DNA from: Paenibacillus xylanexedens | Lineage (GTDB): Bacteria > Bacillota > Bacilli > Paenibacillales > Paenibacillaceae | Reading direction: 5' to 3' | Assembly: GCF_007676705.1 (NCBI RefSeq) | Contig: NZ_VEBF01000001.1 | Location: 1,798,001 to 1,862,000, forward strand | Length of the DNA stretch: 64,000 nucleotides | Part shown: piece by piece, positions 52,617 through 62,183 of the stretch | Layout of the letters: each line of letters opens with the position of its first letter | How positions within the stretch are numbered: the first letter of the stretch is position 1 | Notes under the pieces: generated by a model | What the model saw: the letters and a program-made list of their open reading frames with translations, nothing else | Databases searched by the model: none | Told to the model about the DNA's origin: nothing | Program-made: the position numbers and the translations under genes

Positions 52617-53117
52617 ATGCAACAACCTGAAACACCCATGCATGACGGTCAACAGATTCGTTACCGTCGCAGCACGGCTCTCTGGAAAGGGAGTCTATGC
52701 TTGTTGTTCCTTCTCTTGTGCGTGATCCTGTTGTGGATCATCGTAGATGGACAAGCCGAAAGACTGGAGACGATATACTATTCCATCGCAGCCGTACTGG
52801 GCATGTGGTTGATCGGACCGCTGTTCTTCATGTTCCTGTCACGACTAACCAGAACCCCTGCTGTTTTGTTGTCTTGGGATGATGAGTCTATACGTACTGG
52901 CAAACGAAAGATTCCTTGGAGCCAGATTCGCAAAGTTGAACTCGCCTCACCCGCCCGTAGTAAATGGCTACTATCCACCTCACCCATGTTCGTCCTGTAC
53001 CTGAAGGACGGCACACGATCTCACGTTCAGACCGATCACCTGCTCAGCAAAAAAGAGCTGAATCAGGCAGTGACTTTGCTTCAGCAGGCTTTACAGGAAC
53101 AGCAGCAAGCTCTTTGA
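52617..53117 (+). CDS. Small membrane protein with PH-like domain
   Basis: The 166-aa protein has two N-terminal membrane helices (about residues 22-45 LWKGSLCLLFLLLCVILLWI and 55-75 IAAVLGMWLIGPLFFMFL). A cytoplasmic part like small PH-type domains follows (AVLLSWDDESIRTGKRKIPW, IRKVELASPARSKW, FVLYLKDGTRSHV). It follows the exporter by 105 bp with a strong GAGGAGG site and may be transcribed with it. The function is unknown; membrane sensing or scaffolding is possible. Confidence 0.72.
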   Translation: MQQPETPMHDGQQIRYRRSTALWKGSLCLLFLLLCVILLWIIVDGQAERLETIYYSIAAVLGMWLIGPLFFMFLSRLTRTPAVLLSWDDESIRTGKRKIPWSQIRKVELASPARSKWLLSTSPMFVLYLKDGTRSHVQTDHLLSKKELNQAVTLLQQALQEQQQAL

Positions 53118-53151
53118 GCATCGGGATGGATGAGGACAAGCTTCCCACACA

Positions 53152-53583
53152 TCACTGTGATTTCTCTACACCAATGGACAGGCTGACTTTGTAATTGCCG
53201 TAAGGCAGCAACGCTTCTAGCAGTTGACCCAGCTGCTCTGTGTTACTGGTCTGCACTCTCATCAGATAACAGCCTTCTCCGCTGACACGGTGGACTTCAA
53301 CGATGTCCTCACGTTCGGCAGTAAATGCACGAAAGGCGGTATGTCTGTCGCCGGAGTTCAGAAAAACCGTGACAAAAGCCTGTAGGCCGAGGCCTACACG
53401 TTCGGGGTTCCATTTTACCGTGTACCCTTCGATTACACCCAGATCTTGCAACTTACGCACCCTTGCACCGACAGCCTGCCCTGTAAGATGCACCTCTTCA
53501 CCAATCTCTTTGTGAGAACGCTTGGCATCCCGGATCAGGATCTGCAGAATGCGTATATCTGTGTGATCTATCGTTTCATTCAT
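53152..53583 (-). CDS. Lrp/AsnC-family transcriptional regulator
   Basis: The 143-aa regulator has an N-terminal HTH (about residues 5-60: HTDIRILQILIRDAKRSHKE, GQAVGARVRKLQDLGVIEGY) and a C-terminal RAM ligand-binding domain (about 65-140, with GEGCYLMRVQTSN). Lrp proteins sense amino acids or related small molecules. It is divergent from the MBL-fold hydrolase gene, with 131 bp between, and may regulate it. Confidence 0.92.
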   Translation of the reverse strand: MNETIDHTDIRILQILIRDAKRSHKEIGEEVHLTGQAVGARVRKLQDLGVIEGYTVKWNPERVGLGLQAFVTVFLNSGDRHTAFRAFTAEREDIVEVHRVSGEGCYLMRVQTSNTEQLGQLLEALLPYGNYKVSLSIGVEKSQ

Positions 53584-53714
53584 TTAGCTTCAGCAATCCT
53601 TTCACCGTGAAATTAGTGCAACCTGTTTCCATTCATCAAGTTATGTACGACGTCAAACGGGTTGTATACCATATAGGGTAATACTATTAAACAACCGGAA
53701 GGAGTGCAAATATA

Positions 53715-54473
53715 ATGAAAATTCAATTGATTCGCCATGCTACACTCTGGCTGGAATTCGGAGGGCTGAATATCCTCGTTGATCCGATGTTGATGGACGC
53801 TGAAGTCATGCCTGCATTTCCAAACACACCGAATGAGCTACGTAACCCGAGAGTCGGTCTGCCTGAAATCGAAACAAATTATCTGAATCCGGATCTGTTG
53901 ATTATCACACACACCCATCTGGACCACTGGGATGAGGCAGCAGCGAAGCAATTTCGCAAGGACATCCCGCTGATCTGCCAGCCTGGGGACGAGAACGTAT
54001 TTCTGGAGGCTGGATTCACGGATGTAACAGCTGTAGATGAGAAGCATGAGCATCACTCTGTCCGATTCGCCCGTACTTCCGGGCGTCATGGTACGGGTGA
54101 AATCGGCGAACGTATGGGCAAGGTGTCCGGCTTTGTACTCGAAGCAAATGGAGAACCTGTCACGTACATTGCCGGGGATACCATCTGGTGTGAAGAACCC
54201 GCCGAGGCTATTCGCCAATACAGCCCTGAAGTCATTGTCCTAAACACCGGAGGAGCTCGCTTCGTAGAGGGTGATCCCATTACAATGGACGGGCCAGATG
54301 TTGCAGCCGTGAAGCGCCATGCACCATCTGCTCATGTCATCGCTGTGCACATGGATGCGATTAACCATTGTGTGGTGTCTCGCACGGATCTCGCCACTTA
54401 TCTGGCATCCGAGCAGTTGGATGGTCAGGTGCTCATTCCACGCGATGGCGAAAGTTTTGAGTTCGAAGCGTAA
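53715..54473 (+). CDS. MBL-fold metal-dependent hydrolase (UlaG-like)
   Basis: The 252-aa protein has the metallo-beta-lactamase fold: N-terminal RHATLWLEFGGLNILVDPML, metal motif THTHLDHWD, a His in GRHGTGEIG, the Asp of TYIAGDTIW, and a C-terminal His in VIAVHMDAINHC. It resembles UlaG-like lactonases and YycJ-like hydrolases acting on unknown small molecules. AAGGAG lies 11 bases before the ATG. The divergent Lrp gene is a candidate regulator. Confidence 0.9.
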   Translation: MKIQLIRHATLWLEFGGLNILVDPMLMDAEVMPAFPNTPNELRNPRVGLPEIETNYLNPDLLIITHTHLDHWDEAAAKQFRKDIPLICQPGDENVFLEAGFTDVTAVDEKHEHHSVRFARTSGRHGTGEIGERMGKVSGFVLEANGEPVTYIAGDTIWCEEPAEAIRQYSPEVIVLNTGGARFVEGDPITMDGPDVAAVKRHAPSAHVIAVHMDAINHCVVSRTDLATYLASEQLDGQVLIPRDGESFEFEA

Positions 54474-54493
54474 GTGAGACCGTAGCACATGAC

Positions 54494-54534
54494 AAAAAAA
54501 GCTGGATGCGATGAACTCGCACCCAGCTTTTTTT
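54494..54534. terminator. Bidirectional terminator between MBL and GH51 genes
   Basis: AAAAAAAGCTGG..TGCGA and TCGCA..CCAGCTTTTTTT pair with one mismatch around a 5-base loop, giving T-runs on both strands. Confidence 0.93.
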
Positions 54535-54557
54535 GATTCCAGAAGTACGCTGATCCA

Positions 54558-56123
<1,566 letters not shown>

Positions 56124-56242
56124 TCATATTTATATTAAAATCGATTATAGCCTTAATTTCAACAGGAACTTTGCAAAATGTTATTATTTTTACTGGATTT
56201 ATGTTTAACTTAATTCTATACACGAAAATTGGAGGAACAATT

Positions 56243-57151
56243 GTGATTAGAGCAAATACCGATGCCGAATGGCTCCCCCTATATGAAGCACTCGCCAGTG
56301 AAGTCCGTTTACAGATCATCCGCCTGGTTGCAGAGACACCCATGAATGTGAAGGACCTCGCTGCTTCACTGGGTCTGAGTAGTGCCATCGTGACCATGCA
56401 TGTCCGCAAACTTCAGGATGTGGGCATTATCCAGTCCAAAATGATACGCAAAGACGGCGGCACCCATAAAATGAACAGTCTTGCTGTAGATTGGATTGGC
56501 ATCTCCATGCCCCAGGAAAGCGGGACAGCCCGCAAGCTGCACGAGGTTTCCGTCCCTGTGGGACACTATACTCACTTTGACGTCTATCCGACATGTGGTC
56601 TGGCTACATCCACTCAGGTCATTGGACAGTACGATGACCCTCGTTATTTTCTAGACCCCGAGCGGATGCATGCCCATATTCTGTGGTTTGGCCGTGGATT
56701 TGTGGAGTACAAAATTCCAAACTATATCTTATCCGGACAGCAGATCAATGCCATTGAATTATCTCTGGAGATTGGATCAGAAGCCCCTTCGGTGAATCCG
56801 AATTGGCCCTCGGATATTACATTTATGCTTAATGGCATCCGATTGGGGGAATGGACAAGCCCTGGAGATTCAGGCAACGGACGCGGCATGTTCACCCCGG
56901 AATGGTGGAGTGACAGTATTAATCAATATGGCATGCTCAAGGTGCTGCGAATTACGAATGAAGGTACGTTTATCGATGGACAACATCTATCCGAAATTAC
57001 ACTCGCAGATATCCCGGTGGAACGCAACCAGTGGACCCTTCGTCTTTCGGTGGAAGAAGATGCTCAGCATGTAGGCGGTCTTACCTTATACGGTGAGGGA
57101 TTCGGCAACTACAATCAGGATATCCTGTTCCGACTGCACTATCAGGATTGA
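56243..57151 (+). CDS. ArsR-type HTH regulator with conserved C-terminal beta domain (paralogue 2)
   Basis: The 302-aa protein begins with GTG at 56243, 7 bases after TTGGAGG; an in-frame ATG at 56102 would add 47 unrelated residues. The N-terminal winged helix (about 14-90: YEALASEVRLQIIRLVAET, LSSAIVTMHVRKLQDVGII) and the C-terminal domain match the protein at 28366 throughout, with shared PTCGLAT, YDDPRYF, IGSEAP, WPSDITF, WTSPGD, NQYGMLK and FGNYNQD. It is divergent from the GH51 gene and probably regulates it. Its C-terminal domain may bind an arabinose-containing ligand. Cys in PTCGLAT is conserved between the two. Confidence 0.8.
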   Translation: MIRANTDAEWLPLYEALASEVRLQIIRLVAETPMNVKDLAASLGLSSAIVTMHVRKLQDVGIIQSKMIRKDGGTHKMNSLAVDWIGISMPQESGTARKLHEVSVPVGHYTHFDVYPTCGLATSTQVIGQYDDPRYFLDPERMHAHILWFGRGFVEYKIPNYILSGQQINAIELSLEIGSEAPSVNPNWPSDITFMLNGIRLGEWTSPGDSGNGRGMFTPEWWSDSINQYGMLKVLRITNEGTFIDGQHLSEITLADIPVERNQWTLRLSVEEDAQHVGGLTLYGEGFGNYNQDILFRLHYQD

Positions 57152-57175
57152 GTCCATCGGAATAACAAATAACAC

Positions 57176-57222
57176 AAAAACACCTTCCACTCGCCTTTTA
57201 AAGGCATATGGAAGGTGTTTAA
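57176..57222. terminator. Bidirectional terminator between regulator and NlpC/P60 genes
   Basis: AAACACCTTCCA and TGGAAGGTGTTT are perfect reverse complements, with inner GCCTTT / AAAGGC pairing. Confidence 0.9.
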
Positions 57223-57271
57223 TTATGCATATGAACATGTGTAGAATATCTAAAAAGATTCTTGTTCTAAC

Positions 57272-58063
57272 CTACAGTGCACTGCCACCAAACAGGAAGC
57301 GATACTCCCAGTGTTTGCCGGAGATATCACTAGTTGTTACACCACCGCCTGCGTTGGAATATGTGTGTAATACTTTTCCGTCGCCCAGGTAAATCCCTGT
57401 GTGTGTAATGGTTGCGCTAGATTTATTCACGCCCGAATACGATGATGCAGAGCTGCCTTTATAAGACATGAAATACATCAGATCTCCACGTTTCAGGTTT
57501 TTCCAATTCGTCTGAACCGAACCCTTCGCTTTTACATAGGCTCCCTGTTTGCGGGAATCCGCTGGAAGTTTGATGCCCAATGCATCGATGAAGGCTTGAC
57601 GCACAAAGCTGGAACAGTCAAACGTCGCTGTGCTGCTGCGACTGGCTCCGAATTCATAAGGTGTACCCCAATATTTCATCCCTGCAGCAATCACTTTCTC
57701 CACAGCTGCATTACCGGTTACCGTTGTACCACTCGAACCTGATCCACTTGTGCTGCCACTCACTGCTTGTGTGTATTTGGATGAAGAAGATATGTAGCCT
57801 GTCCGATTAGCAGAATCCTTAATTTTATACCAATCCGAACCGGATTGCTGAAGCACTGTTACCGTTTCCCCTTTAGCGACCATACGAACAATCTTCGCAG
57901 AAGAAGTAGGTGATGTGCGAAGGTTAACGCCCCAGATTACTTTTACTTGTGAATTGTCAACAGCAGCTGCTGATACCTGTGCCGTTAGTGCTCCTGTCGT
58001 CAGACTTCCCATCAGCATCGTTGCTGTGACACTTGCCGTTATAATGGTTTTCTTCCAGTTCAT
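57272..58063 (-). CDS. Secreted NlpC/P60 peptidoglycan hydrolase with SH3b domain
   Basis: The 263-aa exported enzyme has a signal peptide (about residues 1-33), a bacterial SH3 domain (about 40-95: GVNLRTSPTSSAKIVRMVAK, DWYKIKDSANRTGYI), a Ser/Gly linker, and a C-terminal NlpC/P60 endopeptidase domain. The catalytic Cys150 (TFDCSSFVRQAF) is followed by His221 (TITHTGIYLGDGK) and a third polar residue (HTYSNAG). It should cut peptidoglycan stem peptides during growth or autolysis. A roughly 490-bp non-coding leader precedes it. Confidence 0.93.
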   Translation of the reverse strand: MNWKKTIITASVTATMLMGSLTTGALTAQVSAAAVDNSQVKVIWGVNLRTSPTSSAKIVRMVAKGETVTVLQQSGSDWYKIKDSANRTGYISSSSKYTQAVSGSTSGSGSSGTTVTGNAAVEKVIAAGMKYWGTPYEFGASRSSTATFDCSSFVRQAFIDALGIKLPADSRKQGAYVKAKGSVQTNWKNLKRGDLMYFMSYKGSSASSYSGVNKSSATITHTGIYLGDGKVLHTYSNAGGGVTTSDISGKHWEYRFLFGGSAL

Positions 58064-58552
58064 GATGTCGAGTTCCCCCTGATGTTACAGAATTTTAACC
58101 TGGCATGGTTCTCCCCGGCTTGCCCCATTGTAAACGGGCTATCCATAACGTTCATCAGTCGAAAGTCCTGTATTGATATAGGCACACTTGAGCACTAAGT
58201 ATCAGGGTCTGTCCATCATCTGCTGGCAAAATTCACTGCTGATTCCTTCTTTTTCAAAGGTTAAATTATTGTAACTATTTGATGTGCTTCATTTTTCCAC
58301 GCTACAGGAGTTAGGTCGTTTCTCATCCAGGACATGCGCCATATGACCTAGGTTTTAATGTTTATAATCGCAAATATGGTAAATATTACTATGTTTTATT
58401 TACCGATTACGGTTCCACGTATTCACATTTTTGCTTCCACCCTCGATACTGATCGATATACCAGCGGTGTCCGTGACATTATTTCGAATTACATTGTTGC
58501 TTGATGAAGTTATATTCTTCGGTTATAACCATTCAAATTTGAAGTATTTTCA
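58064..58552. other. Long leader or intergenic region of the NlpC/P60 gene
   Basis: The region holds scattered inverted repeats, including TAGGTC / GACCTA near 58311-58351, but no recognised riboswitch. A cyclic-di-AMP (ydaO) leader, common before such genes, was considered and not found. No gene was seen. Confidence 0.4.
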
Positions 58553-58587
58553 CAAAATAAGAAAAAGCCAGGGATTTCTCCCCGGCT
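58553..58587 (-). terminator. Terminator of the cellulase operon
   Basis: AGCCAGGG and CCCCGGCT form an 8-bp stem with one mismatch and a 6-base loop. The minus strand continues TTTTTCTTATTTT. It lies 48 bp past the GH48 stop. Confidence 0.85.
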
Positions 58588-58634
58588 AGCCTGCCTCATT
58601 AATATCATTACCCTACAGCTCTTCGAACAGGTTT

Positions 58635-61600
58635 TTAAGGTTCAATTCCCCATACCTTGGCGCCATCCTGATACGCTGTCACTTTAGTCCAGGCACTGAA
58701 GGCCGTATTGGTGGAATCAAAGGAATAATCGTTCGTTTGGTCAAAAGTAGTCCAGTTGTTTTTGGAGAAACGTCCCTGGATGACTCCGGTCTCGGCACCC
58801 GCAGCCAAGCTGCCAGCACCCGGTTTGAATCCAATCTCCAGATAGGTATCTGCCGTGCCCTTGGCCGGATCTACCGAAACAAAATGTCCTTCCACATTAC
58901 CGCTGCCAATCTGTGCATAATCACACCAGAAGGTCAGATCAGCGGCACTGTCCTTCGTAAAATAATACCGGATCTTCACTTTGCTCAAGTCCACAGCCGT
59001 TGTACCTGTATTCTTCACATTGAACTGCGGAGTAATCGCATTGCCCGAAGTTCCTGAACCACCACTGCGATACTGCACTTCAAGCGTGCCCGTTGTGACT
59101 GGAGGGACCAATGGTGTTAGCACCAATACATTGGATATCGTCTGACCACTCGTATTCATCGCTACGACTCTGTAATTGTAAGCCGTACCATTCACCGCCG
59201 TAGGATCGGTATACGTCAGTGCGGTCAAACCTGTTGCCAGATCAGCATATGCCCCGCTACCCACCGAACGTTGTACTTTGTAAGTCGCTGCTCCAGTCGA
59301 TGCTGTCCATGTCAGTACCGCCTGAGCATTACCAGCCGTTCCTGTAAGAGTGAGCGCGCCTGGCACAACGATACCTGCCAGCGGTGTTGCTGATGCCTGT
59401 GTTGACGGAGCAGACTCACCTACGGCATTCACCGCAGTGATGACATAATAATACGTTGTGCCGTTGGTCAAGCCTGTGTCCGTGAATGTCGATCCTGTGA
59501 CTCCTGTCGCTACAGACGTATAAGGGCCACCGTTCACTTCTGCACGTTTCACGGTATACGAGGCTGCTCCAGGGGTTGCGTTCCAATTGAGAACCACTTG
59601 CTCACTTCCTCCAGTTGCTGTTACGCCAACGGGAGCAGCGGGCACTTCCACTTCCGGACTATCGGGATCTCCGAGGAGACGATCATACTCTCCATACGCT
59701 GTAGCCATATCCACCTGTGACCAGAAACGGTGATACGTAAAGGTTGGAGCACCATTTTCCCACTGCTTCGTGGTCGGGTTATAAGACGTTTTGTACAGAT
59801 TATCCAGGTAAGCCCATGCCGGGTCTTGTTTGATGGCTGGACGCAGGTCAGAGTATCCAATGTAGACGCCATTGCCACCTTTCGCCGGATCGGAAGGTAC
59901 ACCAGCTGTACCTGGAATCGTGTTACCCTGACCGAAGGTTCCTGACCAGTTTGCCGGGATGTAGATCTCTTTCGCGAAGAAGCGGAAGTAGTCCTTACGT
60001 ACTTCTTCCGTTACAATCCCCACGCCATCATTGTAATCCCAAGCCGTATCCAGTAGTGTCTCGGCCAGATCTTTCGCTTCCTGTCCTTTGGCACTGAGCG
60101 TTCCATTCTCTGCCTGAGTTCCTGCGGCAAAGAAGGTCAGCGCTTTAATGTAACTTCCCAGTACCCCTGTGTCCTGCGCAGGATCTTTCGTTACCACACG
60201 GAAGTTTGGATTTTCCGTAAAGGAACTGAAACCATTCCATTTGTCCGGTTGGCCTTGCCACTCCTGACTGCCTGGAATCCAGAACTCTCCCGGGGCTGAA
60301 GTTGTTGCTACCTGGGCATTGGTACCGCCAAGAATACGTTGACCTGCCGCGTTCAGATAGTACCCTTGGGCATCCGTGACCGGACGCTCATCTACAAATA
60401 CATAATCCTTGGACCAGTCGATCCATTTGGTAATGACTTTTTTGGCCATCTGGAAGTTCTCGGAACTCAGATCTCCACTCTCGGCGAGAATATAATACAT
60501 CTCGGCTACACGTTCCAGCGACCATGCCTGGAATCCAAACCAGGTGTTGGAATCCGGATCACGATACACAGGTGCCTCCTGATAAGCCATGTCATAGAAG
60601 GTACTTACCCCAGCCGGATAGGCTTTGTATGAACCGTCCAGGCTGTTCGTTGCACCTCCGCCAATCGCTCCTTCATGGGATTGCAACCATGTGTAGAACT
60701 CCAATTGACGCTTCAATGATGCATTCCAGTCTGCCTTGGCTGTAGCTGATTTTGGAATCAAGCCACCTGCCGGATCAGACAGTGCATATGCCGCGACCGG
60801 ATTCTGATAGGCCTGATGGGTATGACTCGCACCAATCCGCCAAGCCCAATCCCCACCTTGACCCAAGCCACCGCCCCATGACGTATACCAGGCCATGAGA
60901 TACATGTTTGAATCTTTACCTGTACCCGGCGTTGGCGTACCATTCTTCGCACTGCCGATCTTCTGGAAGTACTTGTCGTGCATTCCATAACGCAGATAGT
61001 CACCCATCTTCTTCGCCTTATCCAGATACGCCGTATTGGTGTATCCCATCTCCTTCGCCCAATACAGCACTTGTACTGCACGTGCATCGGCATCCGTTGC
61101 GTTCGTATAACGCCACTGCGCTGATGGTGCCTGCGTTTCTTTCGTAAACAGGCTCATGAATCCTTCGTTTGGCTTTCCAAATGTTTTATTATCCTGGGAA
61201 GGATGCGGAATGGCTTCCCACACGGACTCCTGCTCCCCACGTTGGAACGTATTCACATAGGCAGCAGTATGGGATGGATTCAACAGGTTTCCATATCCGT
61301 ACCAATTATCCACATCCACTAACCAGTGCATTAGGTAGGTCTGATTGTTGCCATAAGCGGCCTTGAATTCCGCATCAAGCGGGTCCTTTCCTGCTGCATA
61401 TTGTCCATTAATGGCTGACGGATATTGATCCGGGAAAGGTTTCTCGGCTGCATACGTGGCAGGGCTATTCGGATTGTAAAAACTCATGGTAGGCTGCTCT
61501 TCCTTGCCATCGCCTTCATTGACCGGGATAATGTATTTTTCCATGCTGTCCCATGCCGCTTCCAATTGGGACCAATCCCCCGTATAGTGCCCATACATCG

Positions 61601-61910
61601 TCTCCAGCCATAACCAGTAACTGTAAGCCTCGGAAGTCGTCATATGCCCATGATCCGGAGCCTCGCTGAGCAGTGTTTCAATGGAATGATACGGAATGCC
61701 CTCTGGAGAAAAATATCCGTTCGCCGGATCTTTCAACTGATCGTACAATTGCAAAAACCGGGCTTCATTAATGCTGTCTGACTGAATCTCGATGGCCTGA
61801 TCGGCGGCATGTGCCGTTTGCGGTCCTGCCCAGAGACCGGTGTATCCGGTCAATATGACGGTTCCCGCCAGCATGGCTGTTAAACTTTTTTTCGCAGCTG
61901 ATTTCAACAT
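58635..61910 (-). CDS. GH48 reducing-end cellobiohydrolase with two FN3 and a CBM3
   Basis: The 1091-aa secreted processive cellulase has a signal peptide (about residues 1-37, ending AHAAD), a GH48 barrel (about 38-690, with FLQLYDQLKDPANGYFSPEG, AYSYWLWLETMYGHYTGDWS and GGDWAWRIGASHTHQAYQNP), two FN3 modules (about 705-790 and 800-885) and a C-terminal CBM3 (about 900-1091, VQYRSGG.., FSAWTKVTAYQDGAKVWG). ATG 61910 is chosen because GGGAGG is 9 bases upstream. It follows a GH9 cellulase; the GH9/GH48 pair is a classic synergistic combination on crystalline cellulose. Confidence 0.93.
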   Translation of the reverse strand: MLKSAAKKSLTAMLAGTVILTGYTGLWAGPQTAHAADQAIEIQSDSINEARFLQLYDQLKDPANGYFSPEGIPYHSIETLLSEAPDHGHMTTSEAYSYWLWLETMYGHYTGDWSQLEAAWDSMEKYIIPVNEGDGKEEQPTMSFYNPNSPATYAAEKPFPDQYPSAINGQYAAGKDPLDAEFKAAYGNNQTYLMHWLVDVDNWYGYGNLLNPSHTAAYVNTFQRGEQESVWEAIPHPSQDNKTFGKPNEGFMSLFTKETQAPSAQWRYTNATDADARAVQVLYWAKEMGYTNTAYLDKAKKMGDYLRYGMHDKYFQKIGSAKNGTPTPGTGKDSNMYLMAWYTSWGGGLGQGGDWAWRIGASHTHQAYQNPVAAYALSDPAGGLIPKSATAKADWNASLKRQLEFYTWLQSHEGAIGGGATNSLDGSYKAYPAGVSTFYDMAYQEAPVYRDPDSNTWFGFQAWSLERVAEMYYILAESGDLSSENFQMAKKVITKWIDWSKDYVFVDERPVTDAQGYYLNAAGQRILGGTNAQVATTSAPGEFWIPGSQEWQGQPDKWNGFSSFTENPNFRVVTKDPAQDTGVLGSYIKALTFFAAGTQAENGTLSAKGQEAKDLAETLLDTAWDYNDGVGIVTEEVRKDYFRFFAKEIYIPANWSGTFGQGNTIPGTAGVPSDPAKGGNGVYIGYSDLRPAIKQDPAWAYLDNLYKTSYNPTTKQWENGAPTFTYHRFWSQVDMATAYGEYDRLLGDPDSPEVEVPAAPVGVTATGGSEQVVLNWNATPGAASYTVKRAEVNGGPYTSVATGVTGSTFTDTGLTNGTTYYYVITAVNAVGESAPSTQASATPLAGIVVPGALTLTGTAGNAQAVLTWTASTGAATYKVQRSVGSGAYADLATGLTALTYTDPTAVNGTAYNYRVVAMNTSGQTISNVLVLTPLVPPVTTGTLEVQYRSGGSGTSGNAITPQFNVKNTGTTAVDLSKVKIRYYFTKDSAADLTFWCDYAQIGSGNVEGHFVSVDPAKGTADTYLEIGFKPGAGSLAAGAETGVIQGRFSKNNWTTFDQTNDYSFDSTNTAFSAWTKVTAYQDGAKVWGIEP

Positions 61911-61955
61911 TGATATATACCTCCCTGGAATAGTGGAAATTGCATATAAGTGCGT

Positions 61956-62122
61956 GTTCAAAAAGAGCGATTTTCAGTACCGAGAAGATGGGATGAAGCT
62001 AGAAATGGAGTAGCGCAGCGTAGGGAAAACTACGTGAGCAACGGACATTTCGGCTGAATTCCATATTCGATGCTGATGATGCCACTAGGCATTCTTCGTA
62101 ATCAAAAGCGAACTTTTTGAAC
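61956..62122. repeat. 167-bp inverted-repeat element between the cellulase genes
   Basis: The ends GTTCAAAAAGAGCGATTTTC and (reverse complement) GTTCAAAAAGTTCGCTTTTG agree at most positions, bounding a 167-bp element with no coding frame of note. It lies between the GH9 and GH48 genes, 46 bp before the GH48 start. I recall similar sequences as common in Paenibacillus genomes; this is memory, not a search. Confidence 0.7.
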
Positions 62123-62183
62123 AACCTCTATAAACGCTGTTGGTCTGCCCATGCTGATTTTTCGGCTTCCGACATTCCGTCAG

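Noticed and set aside
58064..58552. Cyclic-di-AMP (ydaO) riboswitch before the NlpC/P60 gene
   Set aside because: An AGCCGGGGAGAACC stretch looked suggestive, but the following conserved parts of that motif are absent and it is too close to the start codon.
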